64,000 nt of DNA from Nemertoderma westbladi (Eukaryota; Xenacoelomorpha; Nemertodermatida; Nemertodermatidae). The translations under genes were made by a program, and so were the position numbers. The stretch lies in NCBI GenBank assembly GCA_032718475.1, contig JAUCBJ010000533.1, positions 115,057 to 179,056 on the forward strand. Direction: 5' to 3'. Each line of letters starts with the position of its first letter. The first letter of the stretch is position 1. The notes below the pieces were generated by a model. That model made no database searches. It had not been told where the DNA came from and was given only the letters and a program-made list of their open reading frames with translations. Shown piece by piece: positions 10,806 through 22,249 of this stretch.

Positions 10806-11688
10806 GGCCCCTTGAGAAAGTCTTCCTTTGTCTGGCGAGACCTACCGTTCAGCTGACTGCATTCAACCGTCTAGTCCATTGTATTGGATGCGTCTACTGC
10901 TGTACAAACGAATAACTACAGTATAACATAATAGTGAGAAATAACTTAATAACTACGACGGTGTAACTGGTCTACCGTAATAAAGAATGAAACAAAAATA
11001 AAAAAAAGAAACAAAAATAAAAATTCAGACTGAGGAAAGAGGTTGGAGGTCAAACTTAACTTAACTGTCTCTGTTTCAACTTGCATTCAAATTATATAAT
11101 TAGTAGAAAAAAAGCAGGGGTGGGGTTGGGTGGGGGGTTCATACTGTATCACTGAATTACGTCATTATTTCTAGAATATAAATATGTTATGTTTTGTTTA
11201 TGTTATGTTATTATTTAATGTTTAGTATATGGTGAACTAGAGGCGTACTAGCGTATGTTTATTGTATATGAGCGAGAGGCGTGCATATGCATCGATCAAC
11301 GTGGATTTATAGGCCAAGTACTCGGAAACAGGAACAACAATCTGACATCGCTTGTACTCCTAACATTACTCTACACAGTAGTGTACTGATATACACAGTA
11401 GTTAAGCAGCATTAAAAGCTTCAGCATGTAATAAATAAAATTAAATAGTTGGATATATAAATTCCTAACATAGATCTTTGAATGGATCGACAATCTTTGA
11501 TTATCCAAAAACGGATATCAAAATAGGATTCCGATTTTCTCGGTTGCATCGCATGCTACGCTACCTTTTCATAATGTTAATGGCGTCAAATATTACGCTG
11601 ATACGAATAACAGCAGATTTTTTAAATCAGTTATTATACGACATTTGTTTATACTTGATAAGGATAAAGACACATTTACTATACTCAC
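10806..11688. other. Non-coding; searched for a third hydantoinase exon, none seen
   Basis: AT-rich sequence with short G runs near 11117-11137. Reading the minus strand, I do not find the conserved sequence that should follow the second hydantoinase exon. Open frames near 11478-11708 show no family features. Confidence 0.5.
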
Positions 11689-11863
11689 CCCCGAATAAAA
11701 CATTGTGAAGACTTGAAGAAATGTCTGAGAATGGAGGTAACGCGGTTGAGGCAGATCCGCATAGACGTATAATAGCTACGCGCACCAGACCCTTCCGTTC
11801 TACCAGAGCGTTCATGAAGTGCGTCGTACCAATATTGACTTGGACTATACGCCCCTTCTCATT
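11689..11863 (-). CDS. Hydantoinase/oxoprolinase-like protein, second exon (partial gene)
   Basis: Continues the frame of the exon at 12108-12269. The minus-strand acceptor TTATTTCAG precedes AATGAGAAGG, and the exon ends at GGGG/GTGAGTAT (phase 1), a strong donor. It encodes the conserved block NIGTTHFMNALVE, then VAIIRLCGSAS and ALPPFSDISSSL, characteristic of the hydantoinase A/oxoprolinase N-terminal domain (acetone carboxylase/ATP-dependent hydantoinase superfamily; typical proteins are about 900-1300 residues). Only ~112 residues are encoded by the two exons. No further exon is recognised on this strand down to position 1, so the gene is truncated, pseudogenised, or continues outside the window around OGFOD1. 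Confidence 0.75.
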
Positions 11864-12107
11864 CTGAAATAATCACAAACATATAATTATGAATTCCGTA
11901 TACTAATATACTATAATTAGCCCTACAAGTTTGATGGCGTTGGCCTACATAATATATTGTTAACTAACCACATGGCTCGAAACGTTTCGGGGCCACTGAA
12001 ATTTTACCTGAAACTACAGAAATACAGTCAGATAAATTTAAGCTAATAAATATAACTGTATTAATTTTAAAATAATATAACACATTATTTTAAATTAAAT
12101 TATATAC

Positions 12108-12269
12108 CCGACTTCTGGCATCCACTGCAGCACCGTGCAACGCTCGCATAGCTCCCATGGTAACATCGGTTGAAGTAGTCGACTTAGAACAACCAATCAC
12201 ATTGGAACCCCTCATCAATACACAATCCGTATTGGTACCACCTACGTCAATTCCAACGACCACAGCCAT
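12108..12269 (-). CDS. Hydantoinase/oxoprolinase-like protein, first exon
   Basis: ATG at 12269 begins MAVVVGIDVGGTNTDCVLM, the phosphate-binding glycine motif of the actin-like ATPase fold in Hydant_A_N proteins, followed by S-T-T-S-T-D-V-T-x-G-A-M-R-A-L, the classic TPTTPDVTxG-type segment. The exon ends CGG/GTATAT in phase 0 and joins the next exon across a 244-bp intron without disturbing the frame, giving a continuous family match through DARSR|NEKGR. The clean splice sites argue that this was recently functional. Confidence 0.8.
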
Positions 12270-12489
12270 GATTGAATATTATAACAATAGTGAAATGAAA
12301 TTATTTATAATTGGAATAGATACACCACCAATTGGGATACAATGGTAAACAATATAAAATATAAACAGAGACACAAAAGGCCTAAATATTATAAATTAAA
12401 TTTGTAAAATATATTAAATGCTAAAAAATTGCGGAGTTATAGGTGTTGCAGAGAGGCGATTGCGGACACTGTAGTGCGTGGTATCGTAA

Positions 12490-13735
12490 CCCTATCTGGC
12501 CTGGGTAATTTTGTAATTGGCCCGGGGGGGGGGGGGGGGGGGGGGGGCGTCATTTTAGAAATTGTTTAGATCTTGGCTCAAAAATTAAAATTTTGATGGT
12601 ATGAGGGTTTTCGATGTCGCTGATCACGACTAGTTATAAATATTTCCGGCAATGCAAACCCAATTTTGGTGCCATTCTGGTGCTCCAGAACGAAAAGTAC
12701 AAAAGTATACTGTGTATAGCACGAAATTATAAACTGTTTAATTTTGCCGTTGGTTTGGTAATTCTGTAGCTATACTGGTTTTCAAGGTCGCTAATCACGA
12801 TACAACCCGTTAAAAATCATATGTGGTAAGGTAACCCATAATTATCATTTATGGTGCTTGTCTGGTGGGCGAAAACTGCAAGTAGCATAAAATTTCAAAC
12901 GGCAAAAATCGGATTTGGTTGGATAATATGATATTTTTGAGTGTCATATTCGTGATAAGCGTCCAGAAAACCCATAATATCTAACAATCAGGTTGATTTG
13001 GTGATGATTTTTTATTATTAAATGTGTGGTACCGGTAGTTGTATTTTTTGTGCCGCACATTGACACATATCCAAAAATGCCATAATCAACAATGTACGAT
13101 ATATTTCAGTGTCATATTCGTGATCAGCATCCTAAGAAACCTATATATGGTACTAAAATTGAGTTGATTTCGTGGTGATTTTTCATTATCTACGGCGGCT
13201 GATCTTTGCCAATTAATTTATTTTTTTTTTATTTTTTTTTTCAGAAGTTCTCCATGACGTCATAATTTTTGGTCGACCATAAATTATGACGTCATGGAGA
13301 ACTTCTGAAAAAAAAGTAAAAAAAAAATTAATTAATTTGGCAATGATCAGCCACCGTAATTATCATATTTGCACTACTTGTTTTTTTTTGAGCCCCAGGA
13401 GGCACATTCAAAATTACCAAAAATGTTCTCGAATATTATATTTGAGTTCTATAATCGTGATCAGCATCCAAAAAACCGCTATATACTGCAAATAAATTTA
13501 TTTTAGTGAGCCATAAAATTTTTTGAAAATTTTAGCACGAAAAATACTGGAGATGGGTTCCAAAAAGGGACCACAGTACGAATACTAACATAGACATGTA
13601 AATGGCGTTTTCGCTGTTGGATAGTTAATTAAATTTTAGGAAAAGTCACGAAATTTCGGTTTTCCCAACAAACCTGAAAGATACAGATGATTTACAAAAT
13701 AAATTATAAAATGAATCCCCCCGGGCCAAATAGGG
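12490..13735. mobile_element. piggyBac-like non-autonomous element (1246 bp)
   Basis: The right end reads (outside in) TTAA then CCCTATTTGGCCCGGGGGG. The left end reads GTAA then CCCTATCTGGCC, with a small insertion before CCCGGGG (a 24-G run at 12524-12547). TTAA target duplication plus CCCTA termini are piggyBac features; the left TTAA has mutated to GTAA. No transposase frame is present. The interior consists of about five diverged ~140-bp repeats centred on CGTGATCAGC/TCGCTGATCACG, plus a large palindrome at 13191-13358. Confidence 0.75.
13191..13358. repeat. 168-bp palindrome inside the piggyBac-like element
   Basis: Arms begin TACGGCGGCTGATC and end GATCAGCCACCGTA, include AT-rich tracts and TCAGAAGTTCTCCATGACGT, and meet at a GGTCGACC centre. 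Base pairing extends over nearly the whole length with few mismatches. It could be a nested foldback element or the product of an inverted duplication. Confidence 0.85.
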
Positions 13736-13739
13736 TTAA

Positions 13740-15365
13740 GATTCCGGAGGTGGAACATAGTTCAAATGAAATTTTTTAAAAATGCAAAAGGAATTGCCTA
13801 ATTGCATAACCGGCAATTGTTAGCTTTTACAGTATATACTGTATAAGGTATATGATGGTATGGCAGTAGCCTATGCAGGTATGGAATTACAGTACAGTGT
13901 ATTTATTGCTGGAGTCCAAAATTTATATATTTTATTCACTACAACAGTCACTAGGGGAAACGAATAACTTCAAAATAACTGATTAGCATAGTTTGAGATT
14001 TATATTTTGGTTATCCCAGAAAAACTATTTTTCCTTGTACAAAATTTATATTTCACACCTAGTTGCCTATTGTAGAATATTTTCTTTTGGAGATGCACAC
14101 TTTGATTTACACACAGCGTTCCTACTGTATTCTGTTTAATCCTCATATCCCACACCGCTACAATGTACCGAGCAGTCCAGTGGAGCACTGAACTACCGGC
14201 AGATACCAGGGTAGGCCTACTATAAATAATGTAGGCCTACATATAACATCAATACCGTAGGCCTATACATCAGGATAATAATAAACGAGTTTGAAAATCC
14301 CGCGTTTAAAAGGGAGTTCCGGTGCCTAGCAACAACAAGGATGATTGTTATATTCACGAGCAGATGCACTATTAATAAATGCATGCTGAAAAACATTATT
14401 TAAACTTTTTACCCTTTACCTTTAACAGGCCGTGAAAGTGCTACTGAATAAATTAATCGCCAATGATAAAATGTCGACGACTAACCTAAACTAATCTAAC
14501 CTAAACGCCGGTATTGCGGCATTTAAAGAAATCATTCATAATCAAATATAAATAAATATTTTAAAGCTTAATGCAGTAATGACCATAAATATAGCGAATA
14601 ATAAGTGCAACTAATACGGTAGTAATACCCGAGTTGTGTAGTACATCAGAAGAATTCAAATACACAGTTAAATTTTTATGGTACCAGACTCAAACCCATA
14701 AAACTACTGCACATACAAATTTAAATGAAACGAGATAGGCTACGGTAATACAGTAGGCCCTATATTATAAACCAACAATACAGATTAGTGAATTGTTTGT
14801 TCAATAAACAATAAATTGTTAAATATTATATAATTAAAATGTTAATGATAGTTACAGTATAGCTGAGCAATAATGCAAACTGCAAATATACAAAGTCGAA
14901 ATTGGGTAGGCCTATATAAGTAATTAATCACAGCATTCTTAATTAAACTAATAACCTACATTATAAGTAATAATAACATACAGATACATAACAACTACAG
15001 TACATAAACATAGACACAGACTGGGTAAAAATTATATAGGCTACCGAATTTCATGAAATATAGAAAATCTAAAAATATGGAATTAGAGAGAATCTAAAAA
15101 ATAATGAAGAATCAATGCAATTCTGCTACAGTACTGTATGCGATGTCTAATGAAAACAATAATTAATCGAAAATGATATATTATAACCCAAAAAGTTGTG
15201 AGATCAAGTTGTGACGTAGATTGTTCAAACCCCTAGGAGCCTATATTTTCGCCCTATCTAGTCAATGTCAGGGATAGTTGGTTACCTACTAAATTCAGAC
15301 GTTTTTCGTGGTCGCCTTTATCTTACCTGTGTTAATGCTATGTTTATCGTGTGAATTAAAGCAAA
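13740..15365. other. AT-rich intergenic DNA, no gene recognised
   Basis: Contains several TAGGCCTA-type palindromes (about 14210-14270, 14740-14760, 14905-14915). No open frame shows domain content, and no repeat array or transposon end was recognised. Confidence 0.6.
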
Positions 15366-15466
15366 GTAAAGCAAGAAATATATTTTATCTGTTTATAGTA
15401 TTGATAATAGCGGACTTCGAACTGGTTCTGAAAGGACCAAATCATGACAAACAAACTAGTCTGAAT
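15366..15466 (+). repeat. ~100-bp direct repeat (possible LTR remnant), left copy
   Basis: AAAGTAAAGCAAGAAATAT through ATGACAAACAAACT recurs at 21877-21972 with about five differences. The copies flank the BEL/Gypsy composite region, as expected for LTR ends, but the homology is too short for full LTRs. Confidence 0.65.
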
Positions 15467-15581
15467 TTATAATAACCTACGTCAGTACCCTTAAACAGCA
15501 ATACTGCAATACGGTATTTATCAGTTATGGATCCCCCCCCCCCCCCGATGATACGTCGCTGAAGAAAAAGCAAACAGCTGC

Positions 15582-16735
15582 GCGTCATATGAAGATGAGA
15601 TTCGTCAGGTTTACTCGGAATCTTTAACACAGATGAAAGATTTCCGTGAGAAGAAGGCAGATATTGAGTCAATTTCGTCCGGTAAAACTCAACCCGCTGT
15701 AACTACGGGAGTGGGAGGTGAACTTATGACGAAACTTGTTGATATTTTAAATAATTTACAGAGAAATAGTGAAGCCCAAGAACAATTACGGCTGATACAT
15801 TTAAAGATATAGCGGACAGTTTCGGGAAATTGGAGGTTGCAAAGTCGGAGAAAAAATTGGCTGGTTTAAATGTTCCCGATTGGAATGGCAACCACAAGAA
15901 TATTTCGGTTGGAAACGATTGTTTCAGCACACGATGAAAACTCACAATGAGACGGACAGTGAAAGTCAAATTACGAGAATGCTCAGTGTTATTCACGCGG
16001 AACACAAAAGTATGGTTTGGTGTATGAAAAATATAGATGACATTTGGACAGAGCTTGAGCGAACAGTTAAAGTTGATAATGTATTGAGATTAGTAATTAA
16101 AGATATTAAGAGTTTAAGGCCACTTAAATATTCTGTTGGAGATCGTAGAAGACCTGGAGAATTGCGATACTTCGTTCAACAAGTCCGGTTGTTTTCGACT
16201 CGTATGGATGATCTTGGAGAACAAGAGGAATTGAAATCCAAGTACCTTTTCAATGATTTAATACAGAAACTCGATGGTGATACCGCTTGTGTTTATGAAG
16301 AATTTATAAAGATAAGTTTTGGGGAGAAAGATATAAACTTTTTGTTAGAATATTTGGAGGAGAAGTCGACAATTATTTTGAACAGTAATTGTTCTAGAGC
16401 GCCTGTACAAGACAATACGAGTTCTCGATCGAGTTCACAAATTTATAGCAATGGTATAGTACGATCAAGAAATGTACATTGTGAACTTGGTTGTGAGAAT
16501 AATCATGAGATTTATTTATGTCCTGTGTTTCAACAATGTGCTGTAGATGATCGATTTAAATATGTTACAAGCACTGGACGATGTTTGAGATGTCTTCGGA
16601 AAGGTCACCACAGAATCAAGTGTGGATCTAATTTTAAATGTAGTATTTGTCAGGGCCGGGCCATCATCACTCGTTGCTTCATAGACAAAGAAGTAATCCA
16701 TCTACAGGTTCGACTGCGGTTAATGCAGTTCATAA
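15582..16735 (+). pseudogene. BEL/Pao retrotransposon gag (decayed)
   Basis: Begins around a Ser-Tyr-Glu-Asp-rich segment and reads through a DUF1759-like capsid region (VPDWNG, then EYFGWKRLFQHTMKT). The nucleic-acid-binding part has CELGCENNHEIYLCP and CLRCLRKGHHRIKC, the zinc-knuckle arrangement of BEL/Pao Gag. A frameshift sits near 15820 and another near 16657 (two extra bases after CQGR). The longest intact piece is 15880-16740 (286 codons). Clearly a retroelement, not a host gene. Confidence 0.88.
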
Positions 16736-18440
16736 CGTAGTTCCTGGAGTTCCTCCTTCAATCCCTTCACAAATATGGATTCCTTCACCAGCTGCTCCGA
16801 ATTTTGTACCAAACGTGACTAACAATGCTTTTAATGGACCTATAAATGAAGACGATGTTTATAATGCTTTGTTGCCTATTTTAGAGATTAAAGTATTGAA
16901 TTCTCAAGGATGGTTAATTCCTGCTACCGGTACATGTTTAAAAGATTCTTGATCTGATACAACGTTGATTACAAGTCATTGTACAGAAAAACTAGGATTA
17001 TATGGTGAGGAGACAGAGCTCTAAAGGCAGCTGGTGGAAAGCTACAAAGAGAAGCCTCACAACATTTGAAATTAAATATCTGCTCGTCTGACTGCTCATC
17101 TGGACTTTATGATGTTCCAGCTTTTACATTGAAAATGTTGAGCGCTCCAGCAAAGAAAATTCGCGATGATGTGTTCTCGAACAACCACCACTTGCATCGA
17201 GTTAGAGAGAGGGTTTATAAGAAGGGTGGTGTGGTTGATATTATTCTAGGTGAAGACCAAGCATACTTATTGTATGATACTGAAATAATTGTGAGTCATG
17301 ATAAACCTAGAATGAAACCGATTGCCAAGTGTTGTAGATTGGGTTGGACAATTACTGGACCCGTAGCTTCCAAAGATATGTCAGTTTCCCGCAAATGCAG
17401 CAGTGAAGATAATTCAGACAAACGCATTTACAGAAGTAGCACCAATGAATAATGACATTCAGTCAATGTTTTTGTCGGATATTGTTGGAATTAAGGCTAC
17501 AAAGGAGTGTGTTTGTTCTGAGAAAGAGAGAGAAAAAGCTGCTTTCATTAAACATGTAAATAAATATACCGATATCTCAGATTCAGGTCATGTAAGGACA
17601 AAGTTACCCTGGAAGCCAGGATTCCCAGAAGTTCTGGAGAATAATTATAGTAAAGCTATGATGTGCATGAAGAATAGAGAAGATAAACTGAAATCAAGCG
17701 GACAATTAGAACTTTATAATAAGGCTATGCAAGAAATATTTGACAGGAAAGTGGTGGAGAAGGTTGAAGACAAGGATGTGTTGGATGGTAAACCAGCTTG
17801 GTACCTAAACCATCATGGTATATTGCAACCACAAAAACTGTCAACTCCTATTCGAATTGTATTTAATTCGCCGCTAAATATAAAGGCTTGTGTCTCAATG
17901 ATGGGTTCGAGAAGAGACCAGATTATTCAAATAGTTTATAGTTAATAGTTTATGAAGTAGTTATATTTGGAGATATTGCAAAGATGTTTAACATGATTGA
18001 ACTGTACGAGGAAGATCGTAGATTTCACCATTTTCTTTGGCGTTTTGGAGATTAAACTCTCAGTCCAACTGTTTATCAATGGATGAGACTGTCGTTCAGA
18101 GATAAGCCTGCTCCAGATATAGCTAACAATGCAGTTCGGTTTCTTATTACAAAGTATGGAGGAGAGTTTCCTAAAGCATCAAATGTATTATCAGAGAGAA
18201 TATTGATGACATCAGTCATTCTGAAACTAATGTTACGGAGGCCAATACCATTATAAATGAGATTGATGAACTCCTGAATAAAGGAAAATTTAGAGTTAAG
18301 GGTTGGCACTCGAATGATAAAGAAGTTGACAGAATGCCGATGATCGAGTTACAGATGTTTTGGGTCATAAATGGTCTAAAGATAGTGTTAAGGATAAGTT
18401 TACATTGAAACGCCGAGACTTGTCTTATTTGAGAGTTGAC
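16736..18440 (+). pseudogene. BEL/Pao protease and reverse transcriptase (decayed, 3' truncated)
   Basis: The protease active-site segment reads LKDS, TGA (16950-16952), SDTTLIT: the stop occupies the glycine position of the D-S-G motif. Then follow the PAxK-type region and VDIILGEDQ...GWTITGP (protease-RT linker), and an RT with WYLNHHGILQPQ, IRIVFNSP, GDIAKMF (17970s), FHHFLWR and a D-D box read as NIDD near 18198. The last recognisable block is VLGHKWSKDS at ~18355. RNase H and integrase are missing. At least four frame breaks. It is followed at 18723 by Gypsy sequence on the other strand. Confidence 0.85.
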
Positions 18441-18722
18441 CACCATACAGCGCATCAGGACATCAGTACAGTACAGTACTACAGTAGGTACCAGTAACAG
18501 TAACTGTATACCTACAGACCTAGAAGATAGGAAAGACTGAATACCGGAATACCAGAAGAGGACCGGTAGCTAAGAGACCAGTAGGTTGGATCTAACCACC
18601 ACCAAGCCAGGGTCTACTACAGTAGAGCCCAAATAATACATAATCGAACATCTCCCCCAAGAACAATGTAGGAGACATTTGTACTGAAAAAAAAATCCAA
18701 CCACCACCAATAGGTCAGCTCA

Positions 18723-20004
18723 TTAAACTTCGAATCTTGCTGGTTGCTTGTGAGTTCTAGAACTGCGCCTGGGAAGATCGTCAGCGAACTGTACTTGTTT
18801 TTGAGGCGTAATGTCATGAAGAGAAGAGTCATCTGGGATGGAATGCAGATAACGACGATTTCTCCAATACACCCGACCATTGTCTAGTTCAATCCTGTAA
18901 TCTCTCCTAGTACCACGGGAAAGGACGATACCAGATTTGTTCCATAGTTTGGAATATGCACTCTGGATGCAAACTCGGGAACCATAAATGATTTCATGGC
19001 CTTTACAGCCCCCTCTGCATGACCATTAGACTGAGGATTATCAGGAGTAGAATACTCAGGGATGATATTCCATTCGGATAAGAAATCATGATAACATGCT
19101 GAATTAAATTGTGTACCACCATCAGAATGAAGGCAATTTGGAATACCGAAATCTTTGAACCATCCTGGAAGGGCTGAAATAACGATCAGCACGCCAAGAA
19201 TGAACGCATGGCCACCCAGAATATCTTTCGACATAAGCCAGGTATGACCACGTGCTGAAGTAGAGAAGATCAGCAGAGCAATCCTCCATTGGAAGACATG
19301 GATGATGGTCGCTGTGGAGAGACTCTTTAGGTAAACTTGGTTGATAAAGTTGACACTGGGGACAAGAATTGACAATGTTTGTAATATCGCTATTGATACC
19401 AGGCCAGAATACAGTTCGCCTAGCTCTCCTCTTAGAACGTTCAATGCCCTGATGAGCATCATGAAGGTGCTTCAGGACATCCTTGCGGAGGGAAGATGGA
19501 ATTACAATCCGGGAACCTAATAAAATAAGATTATCTTCACAAGATAACTGATGTCGCACATTCCAGAATGGGCGTATGTGCACAGAACATTGTGCGGATA
19601 TTGAGGGAAATCCAGAAATAACAGCGTCCACCAAAGCCATATAAGAAATATCATCCTTTGCAGATGATCGGATAGACTCAATATATGAATCCTTGAGATG
19701 ACTTTCTAGCATCAGATACAACAATTGAGGTAGACACGTGACGAATGACTGCGGAAACATGGTCATTGACATTTGTATCACAAAGAATATTCTCTGGAGT
19801 AGGATCCGAAACAGGGGCATGGGAAAGTGCGTCTGGGACAGTACGAAAGCGAGAAATAAAGAAATTAGTATTGTATGAACCACGAGTGTTATAGTTATGA
19901 ACAGTATTAGATAAATGAAAGAGATTTGTTAAACCAGTTCTCTTCTGTTCTCTTAAAACCTCCAGTTCGGTTTCGAGTTCAGTAGTGGTGGGTTCAGGCT
20001 CCAT
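18723..20004 (-). pseudogene. Ty3/Gypsy pol fragment: RNase H end and integrase
   Basis: Minus strand, several frames. From right to left: VPDALSHAPV (RNase H/integrase connection), the H2C2 zinc-binding part (HLHDAHQGIERSKRRAR, WPGINSDI, CPQCQLYQP), the catalytic core with HSDGGTQFNS and the NPQSNGHAEGAVKAMK segment, and a C-terminal RRSSRTHKQPARFEV ending at TAA near 18723. Frameshifts near 19450 and 18890. Upstream of the VPDALS block the frame carries LINE-like VHNYNTRGSYNT, so the fragment is itself chimeric. Intact LTRs not found. Confidence 0.85.
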
Positions 20005-20815
20005 TATTCCAATACCACTCTTATGGCAATATGTGCAATAGCACGGAACAGATCCTCATAAGTCTCGTATTGTGATTGTACTACCTGTACGATTATTCAA
20101 AATTGTCCTAAGTTAGTTTCTTGAATTTCAACTCGATATGCCAAACACCTGGCTCGACTTGTATAAGATCAATCGGAGTAATTGACACTTCCATTTTTGT
20201 TGATTTTGTTCATCTGGTGATTTAAGTGACTTGAATCTTTGGACAAAGTTTTTATAGTTCGATTAGATTTTGAACCACGTCTTTATACCAATTCAAATAC
20301 TCGTATTTTCCTCATAGTGTGTGCTTGGGGTAGCACAGAAGTTTGGTTTCAACTGATTATTCTCGATAATCCTCCACTTGGAATCCCAGCAAGTTGTTTC
20401 AGAATTTGCAGTCCAATTCTGCCTCTAATTATTTAGAATTATGTTGCCGTCAGTTCCTGAATCAAGGGAATGGACGCCAATGTAAGTTCCCGGGGTTTGC
20501 GCTAGATCCCGAAATACTATTCACCGGAATTATTGGTGTTGGGGAAACTTAGTATTTGTAATGCAGATCGTGAGAAAAGAAAAGTTTGGATTGAATGTTA
20601 ATTTATTCACTGCTAACTGATTCCTTATAGACGAACTGTTGCATCAACTAATTCTTCACAATCTGATTCTAAATAATTTTGGGCTCCCATACACCAAATA
20701 ATAAGAATAAACACATACATTGGTAATAAACCCACACTACAAACAATTTATTTAGTATTTACTTTATAGGATGACAGACTTACCCATGTCTAGTCAGTGT
20801 CTGTCATGTCTGGCA
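20005..20815. other. Degenerate retroelement DNA, no gene recognised
   Basis: No domain match in any frame. On the minus strand, ATTTGGTGTATGGGAGCCC near 20685 could be a primer-binding-site-like sequence of the Gypsy element, which would place its 5' LTR over the tandem repeat to the right. This is tentative. Confidence 0.35.
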
Positions 20816-20829
20816 AGGGACTACAGCTT

Positions 20830-21580
20830 CGGTTACGTTCCGAGTCCCTTTCAGGCTCGTAATAGCTCAATTGACTGCAGTCCACTCTGGCCGTCGGTGT
20901 CGGGTGAGGATAGACAACATCCGTTATGTTCCGAGTCCTTTTCAGGGTCGTAATAGCTCCATCAGCCACCTGTAACTCCATCCGTTAATATCTGTAGTGT
21001 CTGGTGAGAGGATGCAGTTTTCCATTACGTTCCGAGTCCTTTTCAGGCTCGTAATAGCTCCATAGAATGTAAACCACTCCGTCTGTCGATATCTGCTGGT
21101 CAAGCGAGGAAATATGGTTTTCCGTCACATTCCGAGTCCTTTTCAGGCTCGTAATAGCTCCATAGACCATAATCCTCTCTGTAAGTCACAGGACATCAGT
21201 GCGAGCAGAGGAGAGCAATTTCCATTGCGTTCCAAGTCCTTTTCAGGCTCGTAATAACTCCATAGATCACAAACCCCGCTCCGTCATTGTCGGTCCTTTG
21301 TGGAGTGCTATGCTGATTGGTTCCAAGTCATTTTCAGACTCGTACTATGCACAGCAAACTAGCACACTGCGCAGGCAGTCCAAAGTCCGGCTCCCTTCCC
21401 ACTGTGTGGCCTCCTGGTCTGCTTGTTTCCGAGTCCTTTTCAGGCTCGTACTACTCACAGTAAAAGAACCTACTGGGGAAATCCGAGAAGATCCAACCAA
21501 ATTCCCACTGCGTGGCCTCCTGGACTGCTTGTTTCCGAGTCCTTTTCAGGTTCATACTACTCACAGTAAAAGAACCCACT
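20830..21580. repeat. Tandem repeat, ~100-bp period, 8 copies of a conserved core
   Basis: The core TCCGAGTCCTTTTCAGGCTC followed by GTAATAGCTCCATAG recurs near 20838, 20929, 21030, 21130, 21229, 21320, 21426 and 21533. Spacers diverge, but the last two units share GTAAAAGAACC. The strictly conserved ~34-bp core within variable spacers is unusual for a simple minisatellite. Probably part of an LTR or regulatory block of the neighbouring Gypsy element. Confidence 0.85.
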
Positions 21581-21876
21581 GGGGAATAGGTTGTCCCTTC
21601 GCTCTAGGCTCGGACGCACTGCCTAGGCTAGGCTGTCAGGATTTGTACCTGAAGCCAAGTACTTGATTCGTTGAACATCAGGGCCACCTTTTAGCTTTGG
21701 AAAGCCGACAATTTAATAGTTAGCCTTTCCGGAAAACAGCCCGTAATCGAATAATTTTGGGTTTTATAACGTCTAGTTTTTTGCCCACAATGCCCGGGTA
21801 TATTTGGAATTTTCATTTGGAATTAGTTTGTGATTCGGTGGGTACCCGGAGCCAGAATGAAAAGAACGCAAACATA

Positions 21877-21972
21877 AAGTAAAGCAAGAAATATGTTTTA
21901 TCTGTTTATAGTATTGATAATAGTGGACTTCGAACTGGATCTGAAAGTACCAAATCATGACAAACAAACTAT
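21877..21972 (+). repeat. ~100-bp direct repeat, right copy
   Basis: Partner of 15366-15466, from AAAGTAAAGCAAGAAATATG to ATGACAAACAAACT. If these are LTR ends, the composite BEL unit spans about 6.6 kb. Confidence 0.65.
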
Positions 21973-22249
21973 GACGTATTGAGAATATGGTACTGAGGTT
22001 ATATCAGGAAGTTATGGGGTAACTGATCACAAGTTCCTCTATGGAGAGATCTCCCTCCATGTTCGAGATGACTGAGGGAGGATTGCGTCATTGCCGTTGT
22101 TGGCATTACCAGTTTGACATGCTAATACAGTAACCTGAATTTAAAGTTGTTGAGTTTCAAATCTGTAGTTTAAAGCTGTTTAGTTTAAAATTTGTAGGCA
22201 TCAATAAGACCTAAGGCTGATATTTAATGTAAACTTTCAGACACTAGCA

